This document shows positions 1 through 14,000 of a stretch of 64,000 bases of DNA, one piece after another. The first letter of the stretch is position 1. Every line of letters begins with the position of its first letter. The notes under the pieces were generated by a model. It made no database searches, was not told the origin of the DNA, and was given only the letters and a program-made list of their open reading frames with translations. Origin of the DNA: Certhia americana (Eukaryota > Chordata > Aves > Passeriformes > Certhiidae); contig CM031870.1 in NCBI GenBank assembly GCA_018697195.1, positions 10,800,198-10,864,197 of the forward strand, in the 5' to 3' direction. The position numbers were made by a program, and so were the translations under genes.

Positions 1-2130
1 AATATTTTTGATATGTAACATACATGCTTAAAATGGTTTATATGTATTACATGTGATATAATGGTATATGAAACTCTCACAACTGCCAGTTTGAAAATGA
101 AATTCTCTAATTTCTGCCTGTGGCATCACTAGCCCTCCCTTTCTCCACCTGCCAATTGGTGGCAGGGAGGCTGAAGTTTGCTGCATTCCAGAGGCTGACC
201 TTTGGTATGGTCTCTAACGAGGCAGAAAGTGTCAATTCCAGGGACCTCAGGAGGGGATGTGCCCTTCTTACAGCTCCTTACAGTGAGTAGCATTCATTTC
301 AGTGCTCATGGCTAAAGTGGAGAGGGGCTGAGCAGCTGGTAGAAAAAAGACGTGTGGAGAGAAACCTTTGATTCTGAATCAGAAAGTACAAGGATTTTTG
401 GCTGCCCCTGCTGCTGGCTGTCAGTACTTAAAGACAGTGCATATTCTCTGTCTGCCTACCTCAGCTGTGTAATTGACCTTGCCATGGGCCACATCCCAGA
501 GCCGCTGACCTAGTGTTCATGTCCTGGATGTTTTTCTATCCTTTCTTGCAGTTGAACACACATATACTCCATGTTTGCATGTACTAACCAGGCAATTAAG
601 AGATCCATGTGGTGGGTGTGTTTGAAAGACTGAGATCAGGCCAGTTTCAAATTTCAGAACAACACCAGATTAACATTCACTTACCAATATAGGTTAATTA
701 TTTGTCTTCATGAAAAATTAGCATTACATGTTCAATTAACTTAGCCCTTAAGAATCTTATTCTAAATTAGCTGTGAGTGTACAGCTACCATGAAGTGCAA
801 GTAATTAATGCTGATTCATGGTGGCCAAGCTTAGGAGCTCTTTCCTATCTTTCTTTATCATTCCTGTGGTTCTGCTCATACTTCATCTCTCCAAAAGAAG
901 CTCCAATCTGCTTCTGGCCATTTATTATTTTCAGGGTGACAGGGACTTGTTCTGTTGTCACCAGACATCTTATTTGCTTGTTCTGTGTGGTGTATGCACA
1001 CCCACATAAATACATACTCAAAATATATAGATTTCTTTTTGTTTCCCATCCTTTTATAACCTCTGTTCTTGCAGATTTTGGTATTTGCCAATACCCCCAT
1101 TTGTGCAAGCATATAATTCCTGAATGGTTGATATGCTGATACACATTATTTCTACATTTTTGTTTAGATTTGCATGTCTAGTACTTATTTAATTAGTGGT
1201 GTTAAATCAGGGCATACTTACACACTATTACCAGACGCACTATTTTAGCGTGCTTATGCCCAGGTTAATACTATCTTGCTTGATATGCTTTCATTCTGTA
1301 GTGCAACAGGCCTTGCTTTGCCTGCACTCTTTCATCTTCAGTGGATCTATTTTGTTGTTTTTTCTTAAAGAAAGTTTTGTTTCTCCTAAAACTGTACTTA
1401 AGATGCTTTTCTCTTTTCTTGTTTTACCCACCTGATGGGACATTTGCCCTGTTAAGAGTATACTCACAACCATTGCTAACCTTCTGCCCTCCATAGTTAT
1501 GATGTTATTCTCTGTGAGTGGTCACTGTCCCTTTTACAACAAAATTTTAGCAGGTATTCTTCCCCTTTCATGCTTTAATGGGCTTGTTGTCATACTCACA
1601 AGCAGATTGCCTGGGCTAATGGTCAGCAGCTGAAATCAGTGGTGTATAAAACGTGCTAAAACCCAGGAATGCTGATTTATGACTGTCTTCTGCTACCTCA
1701 CTATATGCATGGGATCCTGTTCAATATCACAGAAGGCTGTGTACCTTCCAGGACCTGCCCGCTCCCATGAGCAATGCCAGCATCAGGGTACCCCAAGAAT
1801 CTGCTTTTACAGCTCACCACAACAGATGCCAATACAGACCACATCCCTCACTCCTGGTATCAAGCAGGGACCAAGGAGACCCAGGTCTTTCAAGTGTGAA
1901 ATGTTTACACTCAGTACCTCAAGCGCTGTCAGGCTGCCCATGCCCTGGGGAGAGGCACCTCTCTTCTGGATGGCTCTTGAAGCTCGAGTATTACTGAGGT
2001 CAGAAATCGTAAAAGAAAAACATAGAGGGGATGTTTAGTAGTTTGAATTACCAAAATCACCTAAGTGAAGACTGATCATTGTCAAATGTTACTATGCCAC
2101 CACCTGATCTCTTGGAGTAGTTAACAAAAG
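1..2130. other. unique non-coding DNA, nothing recognised
   Basis: The sequence is AT-rich with stop codons in all frames at ordinary spacing. The frames of about 120 codons (for example 777-1139 and 1679-2038) have Ser/Leu/Cys/His-rich translations typical of chance reading. I see no repeat family, RNA gene or promoter. The segment around 1740-2000 is somewhat richer in G and C but shows no family I can name. Confidence 0.6.
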
Positions 2131-2510
2131 CTGATAACCCCTTTGCTGCAACACAAACACAGGTGGGTCCTGACCTGCTGAAATCCAGCACCTTGTCTGC
2201 AGGAATGATCCAACTCCAAGAACACAGCCAGTGGTGCTCCCTGAACACTGACTAAGATCCCATTCTGCAGTGCTTAACATGAAGTGTTCAGAGCACTGAG
2301 CCAGCAGAGCCCCTGTCCCCTGGGCTGGGGAGAAGGAATCCTGCCAGGAGAGTGCTGGACTGGTCTGTGTCAGGTTGGGGTGGCTGCCCAGGGTGGGGGT
2401 CCAGTGGATGGGCTGCTGAAGGGGCTGAGATGGGGCCCAAAGCATAGGACTGACAGGCTGAAAAAAATGAGACCGTGGAGGTGTTTGTGCTGTAACTAAC
2501 CACAGAGGCA
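2131..2510. other. GC-richer patch, possibly a decayed repeat
   Basis: Base composition rises clearly above the flanks, with G-rich runs around 2320-2440. Overlapping frames on both strands reach 139 codons here, which GC-rich DNA gives by chance. I compared it mentally with CR1 and the LTR types seen elsewhere in the window and found no convincing match. It could be an old interspersed repeat or simply a local GC island. Confidence 0.3.
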
Positions 2511-5500
2511 CAGAGTTATATTCTACTAATACTATCTCAAATTTAGGTCAACACCAGGCTTTAAACTAATAAATTGTAGGGGAAAGGTTGCTTTTTCAAT
2601 AAAAGACAAAGAAATAAAACCCAACCTATGGTCCTTTTCATGATTAATCCTGTTCCACAGGCTGTGCTCAAGCTCTAGTTGACCAGAACACGTTTGATTC
2701 AGTGCAGCTGAGTGGGTTTATATGACTCATGGGGTTGTAGCAGTAATTTTTTAAATTATCCTAGGGGCTTTGGATTTGAGTGTCGTGACCAGGTTTGCAT
2801 AACTGCCAGCCACCCCTTAACATGGCATGCAAACATTTCATTTCTTATTACAGTGTCACACAGTAATGTAGAATATGTTAAAGTCAATTTTTTATTTATG
2901 GGTAAAGAGAACACACACCATTTTGCATATTTTTAAACTGACCACTAGTGAATTGTCTACAGCTGCTGTGTCTCCAGTTCTGTACCTTATCTCCTATAAG
3001 GAGATATGTGGTTTTCACTCGCACCTGCTGCATCCTGTAGCTCCTTCCCACCCCTGTTATCATGCCAAGCCTGTATTTCTCTACACTGCATCATTTTGCT
3101 GGAGTCATAAATTTCCCCATTCTACCCAGAACACCTGCTTGTTACTGCTGTCTATATAAAAGTGCAGATCTCCATCACAGACAAACAAAAGTAAACCATA
3201 GACAGACTCCTGATCAATTATAGAGATTGTTATCCCAGCTAAACCAAGTAAGGCAAAGGCAGACCAAGAAGAGATCAGACAAAGTAGGCCTGACAGGCCT
3301 CAGTCACAAAGTCTTGCAAACTCAGGACAAGGCCTATTAGTACAAAGGCAATTCTATATTTGTTCACTACTACAAAAAATAAACTATTTGCTTTTTTGTT
3401 CTGCTGTGTTTGCTTATTCTTGATTGGGAAGGAGTTGCCTGCAAGCTCAGTAGAGTTGTGCTGTCCTGCTCTGCTCTGGGTGGGCATCTGCAGTCACAAT
3501 GAACCATGTGGAAAGCTTATACCTGACCTTAAAAACTTATATTTCCAGCTAGATCAGCTTTTAAATTATGAAAATGAGTTTGTAATCATAAGGAAAAAAA
3601 GGAACTGAAAAAAGAAGAAAAAAATCACAACTAGGGCACACACATAGAAAGGAAATCTGAAAAATTGGTCTGAATGTCAGGAGTCCTTTCTCAGAAGGCT
3701 CAGATCTGAAAGTTTTGTTGAGGTGATTAGTTACTAAATACAGAGCCAGAACTCCTTCCTGTCACTGCCCAGCATCCTGGCCTTTCAAAACAGCAGTCAC
3801 ATACCCTTCCCTAGCTGTGAATGATGGTTGCCTTATGCAATAAAATATTCAACTTCACAACAACGCTTTATAAAGAAGGAGGCTCATGAATTTTTAAAAT
3901 TATTTTGTAAATCACTCTGAGAGCTGACAATGAAGGCTAACACCTCAGCTGGTGTACAACTGTCAAGTTATCCTTGTGTTCAGCCTGACACTGGGATTTG
4001 TGGGAACTTTCCCCTCTGATGTGTCAGAAATCCTCTCCTAAGTGGAGTGTGAAAGGCATTGCACCCATTCTCAATGTAGCAACCGAACCCATGCTCTGAG
4101 AGCTGCTCAGGCACTCAGGGCAATTCTGTCAGGAGGAGATGGTTTGAGGGTTACCTGATGGGATGTGTCTGACAGTGCAGCAGGGCTATGGAAAACACGG
4201 ATAGCAAAGCTGCTTCCTGGTATTCCCCAGACACCAAACAGGCAGTTTGAAGTGTATTTGTTTCGCAGGACTGATGACTACTCTTCTTGGAAAGAAACAG
4301 GTGGGTGACTTAGTTTTCGTCTATAACCATTGCCAGCAGTGTCCAGACCAGTTTTTGTGGAAAGAGAAATCCTCAGCTCAAATGACGGCAAGAAACTCCC
4401 CTCTGTAAGATGGCAATCTGTGTAAAGCACTACAGACTGTGGGAGGAAGGGAAATGCCTTTCACACTGCCATTCTCAATACTTTACCTGCAGCTGCCTGT
4501 TCTCAGGCAGCGTGGTGATGGCTGTTCAACAGTGCAGCCAGAAAGGAGAAGTTACCCATCAGCAAAGCTAAAAACATTCGCGGAGCGCCTGCAGGAAAGT
4601 GGGAAACATTCACACATCATCAACTCTTTTAGTAAAAAATTAGTTACCATGGTTGCACCTGTGGAAGGAGAAACCCATTCCTTCTAAATGTCAGGAAACG
4701 ATTGTCTGGAGAGGTGTTTTACTGTGACTGCACTAGAAAACAAACTGGCCACATTTTTATTGCATGGTGATACTTAAGTGAGAAACTTCTCCTTGGCCAT
4801 CCCCAGCATGGAGGCAGCAGGAGTGAGAGCAGTTTTATTGTGCATGGCCCTCCCCGGGTGCTGCAGAAGAGGCTGAGAGCCTCCCTGGGCTTGCAGCAGG
4901 GCACACTCTGGGTTCAAACCCTGCTGGTGACCCAGATGGAGGAGTTGTTATGTAATGTTCTTTAATTGGCAATTTTCTGCTCTGTTCTCTTCTGCATCTG
5001 TTATTTATGTATCACAGCTTTCCTGCATGCTGGTAGACAACAAGAAACTGCAGCAGTGGTATCCCCCCACATTTGAAACATTTAGATAGACAAAACCCCA
5101 AAATTCACATAACAGAATGGTTCATTACACTCAGAGGAAATTTTGTTGCTTTACAAAACATTTCTCTGAGATGATAAAATCCACATGGCTGCTGCACAAC
5201 AACTACTGAGCAATAGAGGAAGAACAAAGAATAAACCAAACAGCAAGATGCTTCAGCAAAGATGCTGACCCAGTATAGCAGCTTCCAACATGCATAGCTG
5301 CAACCACAGCACTGCCTTGGAGTTAAGTGCCAATGAGCTTGGTGTTATGCCAACAAAATCGTCAAGAAGCTGGATCTCTCCTTGTTATTAAATTGGGCAA
5401 GCAAACGAATGAAAGGAATCAGAGCAATAACAAAGGGCAGATAACCCCTGGGCTATCTTGTAAGCAGTGGCTGACAGATGTGGATTGCTGAAAAAGTAAA

Positions 5501-6084
5501 GAGCTTGCCACTTGTACGTAATAAAGCCACAGGGATTTCAACAATACTGGTTTTGTTTTAAAGAAGAGAAAAGGCATATATTGTAAAAACCATGACTTGC
5601 CACAGTGCACTACTGCACTATATAAAGACATCACAGGCTTACAGTTTTGAAAGAAGTGATAGCTATTGCATGCTGAAATTTTTCAGTGAGGCATTGTGTG
5701 GAATAACTAAGGACCATCCAGGGAAGCATCATCTATTTGTTCCTTGACAAGAACACCTGGATGACCCCTCTGAATTGGTCAGTTAGACTTGGTGGCCTGG
5801 ACATTTATCACTGCTGCTTTTTGTTGTGGTTTTTTTTTTTTTTTTTTCAAACAAACTCTAAGAAAGCAGAATTTTGGTTTCATAAAGAACCCAGAGGTCA
5901 AAAAAAAGGTTGTCATGCTTGTTCTCAGTCCTTGTACTGACCATGTATAATTTGTCATCTGAGGATGCAAGCTGCCATTTGAACTAGAACTTGGCTGAAT
6001 TTTGGCACAATTTCTAGTAGAGCTGTAGAAGCCTCACCTGTCATCATTTTCACTGCCTTGTCAGCTTACAATGCCAAGGAAGCA
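2511..6084. other. unique non-coding DNA with a poly-T tract
   Basis: AT-rich sequence without a recognisable gene or repeat family. It holds an 18-base T run at 5830-5847. Frames of 60 to 94 codons occur on both strands but none looks like protein. Confidence 0.55.
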
Positions 6085-6580
6085 TTAATGGTGTCTGTAC
6101 TCAGCACTGGTGAGGTTACACCTTAAATCCTGGCATCAGTTTTGGGCTTCTCATGACAAATCAGACTGAGTGGCTGGAGCATGTCCAGAGAAGGGAAAGG
6201 ACCTCAGGAAGGCTCTGGAGTGCAAATCTGAGCAGCAGCTGAGAGAAGTGGGAGTGTTTAGCCTGGAGAAAAGGAGGATGGGGAGACCATGCCTCTCTAT
6301 GACTGCCTGACAGAACGTTGTAGTGAAACTAGGGATTGGTCTCTTCTCACAAGTGACAGGAAAAGAGAAAACTGCCTCAAGCTGAACCAGGGGAGTTTCA
6401 GAGTGGGTTATCAAGCATTGATACAGGCTACCCAGAGCAGTGGTGGAATCCCCATCCCTGGAGGGAATTGAAAAGCACACAGATCCCTTTGGGGACTTGG
6501 TTAGTGTGGCCTTGACAGCACTTTGGGGAACTCAATTATTGCAGAGGTCTTTTCCAACCTGAAGTTGATTCAGTGACAAG
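6085..6580 (+). mobile_element. CR1 LINE, 3'-terminal fragment
   Basis: This is the 3' end of a chicken-repeat-1 non-LTR retrotransposon in sense orientation. Diagnostic blocks occur in the right order: the ACTCAGCACTGGTGAGG-like block near 6099, GGAGCATGTCCAGAGAAGGG near 6176, the GCTGAGAGAAGTGGGAGTG block with GTTTAGCCTGGAGAA after it (about 6237-6270), GTGGTGGAATCCCCATCCCT near 6440, and GTCTTTTCCAACCTGAAG near 6547, followed by a relic of the short terminal repeat GATTCAGTGA. About 30 bases normally found after GGGGAGTTTCAGAGTGGG seem to be missing near 6408, so the copy has an internal deletion. It is 5'-truncated, as most CR1 copies are, and encodes nothing. Confidence 0.93.
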
Positions 6581-7503
6581 ATCCTGCCTTTCTTGCTGTT
6601 GTAACAGTCTTTAAGCCCTTCCCTGTTAAATTCAAACATACACTGTACTCTTCTAAGAGTGTCTTAATTAATGCTTCATTTCAATTTTAACTGCTATTTT
6701 TCTGCCTGTAAAAAGCTAAATGCATTGCATATAGCAGCATAGCAGGTAACCTTTTCATACAACACATATGCAGGCATTTGATACACACAATTGATGCAAC
6801 ACAGAGAAAGCCTACCTGATGAAAAATACACCCCTCTGTTCATCTATTTCTATTACACCTCCCTCTAAAAGCTTCAATGAAAAATATGGGAACATCATCT
6901 TTAACAACCTGACACATCTTAAACTTCCCATATGGCACAGAGCAGATTTCTCTCTGTTCCTTCCAAGTATTGTTGTTCAGCCTTTTATATCATAACCCCT
7001 TGGTGTTACCACTGGGAATTTTCAACAGGGCTGGTTCCCAATGATATGATACATGAAATATAATCTAACCCTGAGAAATCCCATGGTGTCCAACTCAAAA
7101 TCTCCCTGTGGATAGTTTTGGCTCTTCTGCTGTGATGATTTGCAGGACATATTAAACTACAGCAATGGAATGCATAGCTTCACAGTTTGCTTTTACCTGA
7201 TATAAATCATAATCCCACAGGTACACATAGGGTCCTACTGCATTACAGTAGAGAACATGGAAAACATATATTTAAAGGTTTAATTGTTTCTGAACCACAT
7301 TTCTGTTGTCTTAGTGTACCTATGGCCCATGGAATTTCTTTGCACTTATTTGGGATAACAGCCCACAAAAAATTGCCAGAATGGGTCAGTCTGTCAAAGC
7401 CAACATAGTGTCTTTATTGGAGTTCAGATAAAAGCTGAAAAGTTCAGAGAAAGGCAGAAAAGCAGATTCTGAATATTCTCTTTAAGTATTATCAGTAACC
7501 AGC
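6581..7503. other. unique non-coding DNA, nothing recognised
   Basis: AT-rich sequence between the CR1 copy and the next LTR. No frame longer than 73 codons, no repeat and no RNA gene that I can recognise. Confidence 0.55.
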
Positions 7504-8093
7504 TGTAGCAGCAGACCTCTCATTAGGGGTAGAAATGAGCCAAGACACAGACTCTCATTTAACAGTGTGAAAAGGTTCCCAGTTTATTCTTCTCTACATC
7601 TTTGCCACTCTGACTGATTACAGCAAACTCCTACTGTAGGGTCCAATTGCACACACTGACTGCTGGTTATTTCCTGCTGGACTATGACAGCAAATATTAG
7701 ATTGCAGACTCTGAAGGCAGGCCTTCACCTAGCTGGACTATGACTGCAGGCTCCAACTCCATCAGACCCAGACTGACCTCACAGCTGATCTCTTACAGTT
7801 TCCTCCTTGTTTTATTTTTCTTTGTGTCTCTCTCTGAACCATTCCTTCTTCCTCAGGGCTCCTCTACCTCCTCCAGGTCCTCTTCCTCAAGGTTCCTCTG
7901 ACCAGCTAACCCACCCCTTTTATCACACTTTATTATTCACAGCTGCAACCCATTAAGAGCAAGGCTGTTCCCCTTCTTTGGTAATTAGTACAACTGTGAC
8001 TGTATCTGGGGCAAAGCTGACTGTAATCCCTTCTTCAACACCTAGATCCAGTTATTCAAAATCCAGATCAGCCCAACTTTAAATCAGACTACA
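7504..8093 (-). mobile_element. endogenous retrovirus LTR (passerine type)
   Basis: The segment reads as a retroviral long terminal repeat on the minus strand. Its minus-strand 3' end is marked by TGTAGC at 7504 on the plus strand. A polyadenylation signal, AATAAA on the minus strand, lies at 7583-7588, about 80 bases inside that end, which is the usual R/U5 arrangement. Two right-hand ends are possible: ..CTACA at 8089-8093, giving a 5-bp terminal inverted repeat with TGTAG, or ..CAACA at 8036-8040. I see no target-site duplication for either. The text resembles LTRs I associate with passerine genomes. No internal retroviral genes flank it, so it is probably a solo LTR. Confidence 0.7.
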
Positions 8094-11000
8094 GTTATAT
8101 TTTAATAACTCTCTCCCATTTCAACTTCCACCTTTTCTTGTATTCATGCCTAAGTGGAACCATGAGATGCCATTTCTGCACTAGAAAATGAATGAACAAC
8201 AATTAATTTCTAATAAAATCAGGCAGAACAGGTCCTGCTAATAACAAGCTGAAGGTTTAGAATTAAAACATTACGAAGTAGAAATCAAAGAAGATTTTCC
8301 ACCATATAGCTAAAGTTTTTTTTCAAAATATGACAGAAAACAAGCAGATAAAAAAAGAGATAAGAATATAGCAAGACATGGAGTAATTTTAATACATAAA
8401 GAAAAATGCTGCAACATAACTTATAGAACCTCCAAATAAAATGTGAATAATGCAATAGGTAGAGAGAAAACCAGACTCTTTTATTAATTTTAAAATAAAT
8501 TTACAACAACTATTTATAAAAATTGGTTCTTGTGGAAAGAATGACTCAACTGGAAAATACCGACATTAACTAACTTCAAAATATCTGAAATTATCAAATA
8601 AAACAAGTACTGTAACCACTTTAATGGGCAAAGTCTCCTGTTTCGTCCAGCCATCACATGATAAATTTCAGCCCACACATCAATTTGTTAGAAGGCATGT
8701 CAGAACAATAACAAAGACAAACAGCCATTAGTGGACAAGACAGTTTCATCAAGCAGGATCTTACAAATAATATATTGTTTGTCATCAAGGCACTTTTAAT
8801 ACACCAGAGTCCTTTCCAAAAGCACCTATAATCAATTCCTTCTAATTTAAAAACTCAGAAAGACTATGAGAGTGATGGTAATTTCATATTTTACACATCC
8901 AAAGAGGTTATGACAATTGATTCAGTTCAGCAAAGAACTGTAATGACTTTGAATGCACTTGAAAGATTTTTGCATTTGCTTTCTAGAGCTGTAAAAAAAG
9001 TAATTCAAACTCTGCCACATGGGCACAATTTGTAAAGGTTGTACATGAAAAGTATGGATTCAGCTCTGACAAAGACAGCTCTTGTCTTATAACCCATCTG
9101 CAAGGCATGCTGGGCGCTGCACTAAAACACTTGGCTCTGCTTTGTGTAGACTTTATGCAATCTGAATAGATTTCAGAATTCCTACAAATAAAAGAGAGGG
9201 GCAGTGAAAAATGGGTGACACTTTAAACCACTTCAGAACAAGTGGTGGAATTTAGTCAATTCTTTACATCAATGCTTAAAGTAAGGATATGCAACCTCTG
9301 CCCTTAGATTCACAACCCCCATAAAGATGAAAGCAATCAGAATCCTCCATAGCTCAATGCAAGGTTTCCAGCCATAAAACAAGACAAATGGCCACATGGC
9401 CAGCCTTTCACCAGCCAAAAGTAACCAGCAATTAAACAGAAGCCTTGCTATCTCTGCCCTCAGAATAATATGAAACAACTCAATTTACAATATCATCACA
9501 TAAGTGAGTTGAGTTTCTTTCCTGTTGGTACTTTTAGAAAAGGTTTAGCGACCAGTCATTGTCTCTGAGGTGCTATGGCTTCAGAGCAAAAAGACATCAG
9601 TGGCTCCAGTCTGCAAGAGGAACCAAGATTTGACTAGAAATACATTTTTAGTGTTTTTCCAGCTCTTTAGATGAGCCTTGCCAGATCCCAGCTAAGCAGA
9701 CAAGGCAAGAGCAAAGAAACTCCATTTGGTCCTAGTGCCAAAGAAAGGACTTGCTCTATCAGTGCTTGTTAGAGAAGAAAGGAATGAAAAAGATACTCAG
9801 ACATCATAACACTGCACTGTGAGACTTTAAATGGCACTTTTAACAAATTGGGAAATTTCCTGGATGCTGAGTCCTACTTTAGGAACTGTCTCTGAATGTT
9901 TCTTCTCTCCATCAGAGAAAGATCAGCAGATCTGCAAACACGGACTACTCCCACTTGATGCTTCCAGTAGCAGAAGCCTTCACAGGATCCTCTGGCCATC
10001 AAACAGATTTTTTTTTTTTACATGTGCATTTAATCCTTCTTTGGTGCTTTATGAGATGTTGTAAGCTTTACTGTGGGGACAGAAGTAATTATTATTTCCA
10101 GTGCTTGCTATGAGAACACTGGGTACACATTTGAGTGAGTTCTGCTTTGTGGGCAGCCTTCCTTTGGACATGCTCCATCCTCCCAAGGCCAGGATGGAAG
10201 ACATACATCCCCTGCAGTGCCCCACATGCTTGGAAGAAAGCGAACCCTGGCCTGAGCAGTTCCATTATGAAATGAAAGAATGTACAGGGCACATATATTC
10301 AGCTAAAGTAATTTTTCGTTAGTTCACTGATATCAAAGGAAATATTCCTGGTATGCTGAAGAACTGATTCATAATTTCAAATGGAACTTTTTCATTCATA
10401 CTTAAGACAGTTCTGACTTAAATATCTTACTCAAGAACTCTGTGCTGTTAGGAAGACACATAGCAGGAGCTGGAAAGTAGTAACACAGCAATACCTTTTT
10501 AATACTCTTTGGCAATCTGTCTTGGTCATCTGAAAGATCATTTTGTGTGGATCCCCAAAATTGATACTGAGAGATTGTGCAGCTTCTGTCGGCATGAAAT
10601 GGGATCTTATTGGAGGATCTTATGCTTAAAATGGATGCTACAAGAAAGCTGTAAGAAAACCCCCTCAACACCCCACTCAATTTAGATTAATGCATTAAAA
10701 TATTAAATCTTGTGTTCAGAGAAGGCTATGGCAATTCTGCCTTGTATTCAGCAGATCCAGAATTTTGAGTACAGTGTTTGGGGGTTTAAAAGCTTGCCTG
10801 GTTAGACAGCTGATGAAGTGAGAAGCAGAAATTGCTGCTTTCCTCCAGACCAAGGGAATCAGTGTCTTGGAAGACAGTGTAGTAGCAAAGAGATGGTACT
10901 GGTGAGGTAACACACTTGAATGATTTTATGATTTATATTCTCCTCCTTATCTGTGACAATATCCATTCTCTGAAGATGAAACGGGAAACATACAGCTGCT

Positions 11001-14000
11001 GCATATATATTTATTTTCATTGTGTTCTAGCTTTCAGAACAGTGCCAAGGTCCACGAAAATAATAACCTAAGGCAGCAAGAAGAAAATGACAGGGCTGCA
11101 CTGAACCTGCCCCATGTACCCCTTGCAGCTCTGTCAGTGCTGAGCAGAGGGTGCCTTGCTGTTGCCAGCCACCTGTGCAGCTCCAGTGCAAGGACAGCTT
11201 CCCTTGTGCAATGCAATGTGCTATTCATTCATTGTTTGCTCTTTGACCTAATTGCTATGACTTGCATCTTTGTATTTTTACCTTGTAAAGCCTCGTGGTA
11301 AACCTAACAAAAGTTAGGAAACAAATTTAGGAGCCTAACTAACTTCTTCCTATTTAAGAAGAGCTACTTCATCCTTTCTGAGGGAGAGGCTTGGGCTCCT
11401 GTGCATTTTATGTACTTTAACAGAGATGCAGCTATGCCCAAGGAATGAAGTCACCATTAGTCTAAAACACTGGCCCCTGTGTTTAACACATAGACTTCTA
11501 TCAATCTAAGGTTTTTGATGCTAAATATAATTGACAATACAATTCCCAAATAATTATTATTCTTTTTCTATAGGATTAGGTTGAATATTAAAATAATTAC
11601 AATCTATGATTAGACAGACAAAATATGACCTTGATTAGAAACCAGGGTAAATCATTCATTTTTCCCCAGAACTCCTACGAACAAGTACATTAGTGCAATG
11701 TTGGCCTATTTGGATCTCAATACAGAATCTCAAGTCTGAAAAAAACATACTGAGATTACTGGAACTTTTTTCCTTCTTTCCTCAAGGCGCATGTTATACT
11801 CACAAGGCTGTGTTAAACCTTTTTATCTTGGAAATGATAGGAAATACTTTCATAAATGAAGAACTTTAGATATTTCTTGAAGATCATGATGTACTCATGG
11901 TGTGAGTTCCAAGTCTAGTTTTAGGTCCAAAGATATTGCACTGGCTGGAAAGTGGTAAATGACTTTTATTAGCCATAGACAAAAACCAAATATGTGCCTC
12001 AATCTCCATCAATCTTAGTAAGACTGATACAGTGATACTGTTTTACTGGCTAGACCAATGAACACTGAAGTCAGTTCTAGCCTCAGTTGGTTAAAAAACT
12101 TATGCAGGTCATATTCTCAGTATTTCAAAACTAATGGTCTGATTTCTGCCACCACATTGATTCCTGAGAGAACTCCACTAATGTTTTCTTCCTAATTCTT
12201 TAGTTACAGGTTTTTCTTTGCACACAACACAAGTAAGCGAATTGCTAAACTTTCCCTTTTTTTGCAGTACTATTCAGACTGTTTTTGCTAAAGCTGAGTG
12301 TGCATCATTTTGCTGTTTTGTGATTCTGTCTCGTGGAACTCAGCTTGGGGCTTGGACTTACAAGAAGCAATAACAGCCAAGGGAAGAAAATTGCTGTCCT
12401 CAGCCTCCTCAAACATAACAAGAGCACTGAAGGGGATCTGTGTGAACCTGCTTTACTTTATAAAGGAGCAGGTGCTGGTATATCATCAGGCACTGAAATT
12501 CATGGGAAGAGTAGTATTTTAAAGCAAATGGCAACTTGGTGTGACCCATGCCCTTTACTTAAAGATCATATGTTTACAAAATGACACTCTTTCCACAAAG
12601 GGGGTCCCATATCTCAGACTGGATGGATATTCTTTCATTTGCAGGCTATTTCAGAACAGGACTGTAAATGATGATGTGTTGATTCTACCCATGGGCCCTG
12701 CTCTACCCAAGAGCCCTGCTCCTGCCTCCTGAGGCTGTGCACTGGGCTCTAAGTGCTTAGTGTATAGCTTTGGGTTTTATAGCCTGGTGTGTTTCCAGCA
12801 TCAGGTACTTGTTTTGCTTTGTTCAGAGTGGCGCCCAACAAAATCGCTAGTCCTGCATTGTTATTTCTGATCACTTTAAAGATAGATCCTACATCCTTTG
12901 CAGTAATTTATGTGCCAATTCTTTACCAGCACTTAAATCACTACTAACTACTTCTAACCAACCATTTTTTTGCCTTGAGCTGTTTAATTATTACAGGATA
13001 AATGGTACTAGTGAGGGATTCATGGGGAAACAGTCATTAGCAGTCCCATCTATCTCAATAAAAGAAAATATTATTATTAATTAATATCCATACAAGGAAG
13101 CAGAAGGAGTTTTTAAAAATCTACAATAGAGATATCTACAGGGGCCACATTTGCTCAGAGTGTCTCTCTGACAGGTGTCCATTTATTATTTTAACAAGCT
13201 GAGATTGTCTGCATCTTCAATCACAGGAGGTCAATCCTTCATTCCTGTCAAATCTTTGATAACTAAAGTGTCTGTATTAATAACTAAAAACTGGAGAGAA
13301 CAAGCTCAGATAGCTCCAGTAGGGGGTCATATTGCTTGAAATTGCCAAATGCCAGTTGCTTTGAAATAGGAAATAGTTTATCAAAGTATCCTGTGGTGGT
13401 GATTAATTTAGATTTGCTTTGGCACAACTTGGCTGCCAAGCAGCCTTTTATGCCCAAGCAACCTCTTTTCTACCACAGCACTTTACTCCTTCAGAGGAAG
13501 CTGTCACTGAGTCTATGAAGGGAGGGGAAGGGGGTTTTTAAAATACCCAGATAACATGTAACCTATTGCAAATATTTGATGTGTAAAAAATATATCACAC
13601 ATCAGGCACCTTATATAAGAATGTAATCAAAAGTTGCAGGCTCTCCTGGAGAAAAAAGTAAATGTTCTGCATGGATTGTTAGTTTATTAAAGTGTGTCCC
13701 AAGTTTGCAATTGCCCCAGGAGGACTAAAGTATGGCAAATATGTAGATTTACTCTGTCCTTAGTGAGAAATTTTCTTACTTTTAAGAAAATGGTATGTGA
13801 GTTTCCTATGCCCTGACTGGTTTTGGAGCTAATAGCTTTGAAAGAAAATTTCTGAATGTCTATGGTAGATCAGAGGTTTGTCATGGACAGAGCTGAGGAC
13901 CAAACCTGAGGCTATGAGCACTTGGAGAGCTTTGTGTACGCACAGGTTCTCCAGACTGACTTGTCACACTCATCAATCACATGTTAACATCACTGGTGTG

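Noticed and set aside
2092..2511. 139-codon minus-strand frame
   Set aside because: GC-rich patch with overlapping frames on both strands and a random-looking translation.
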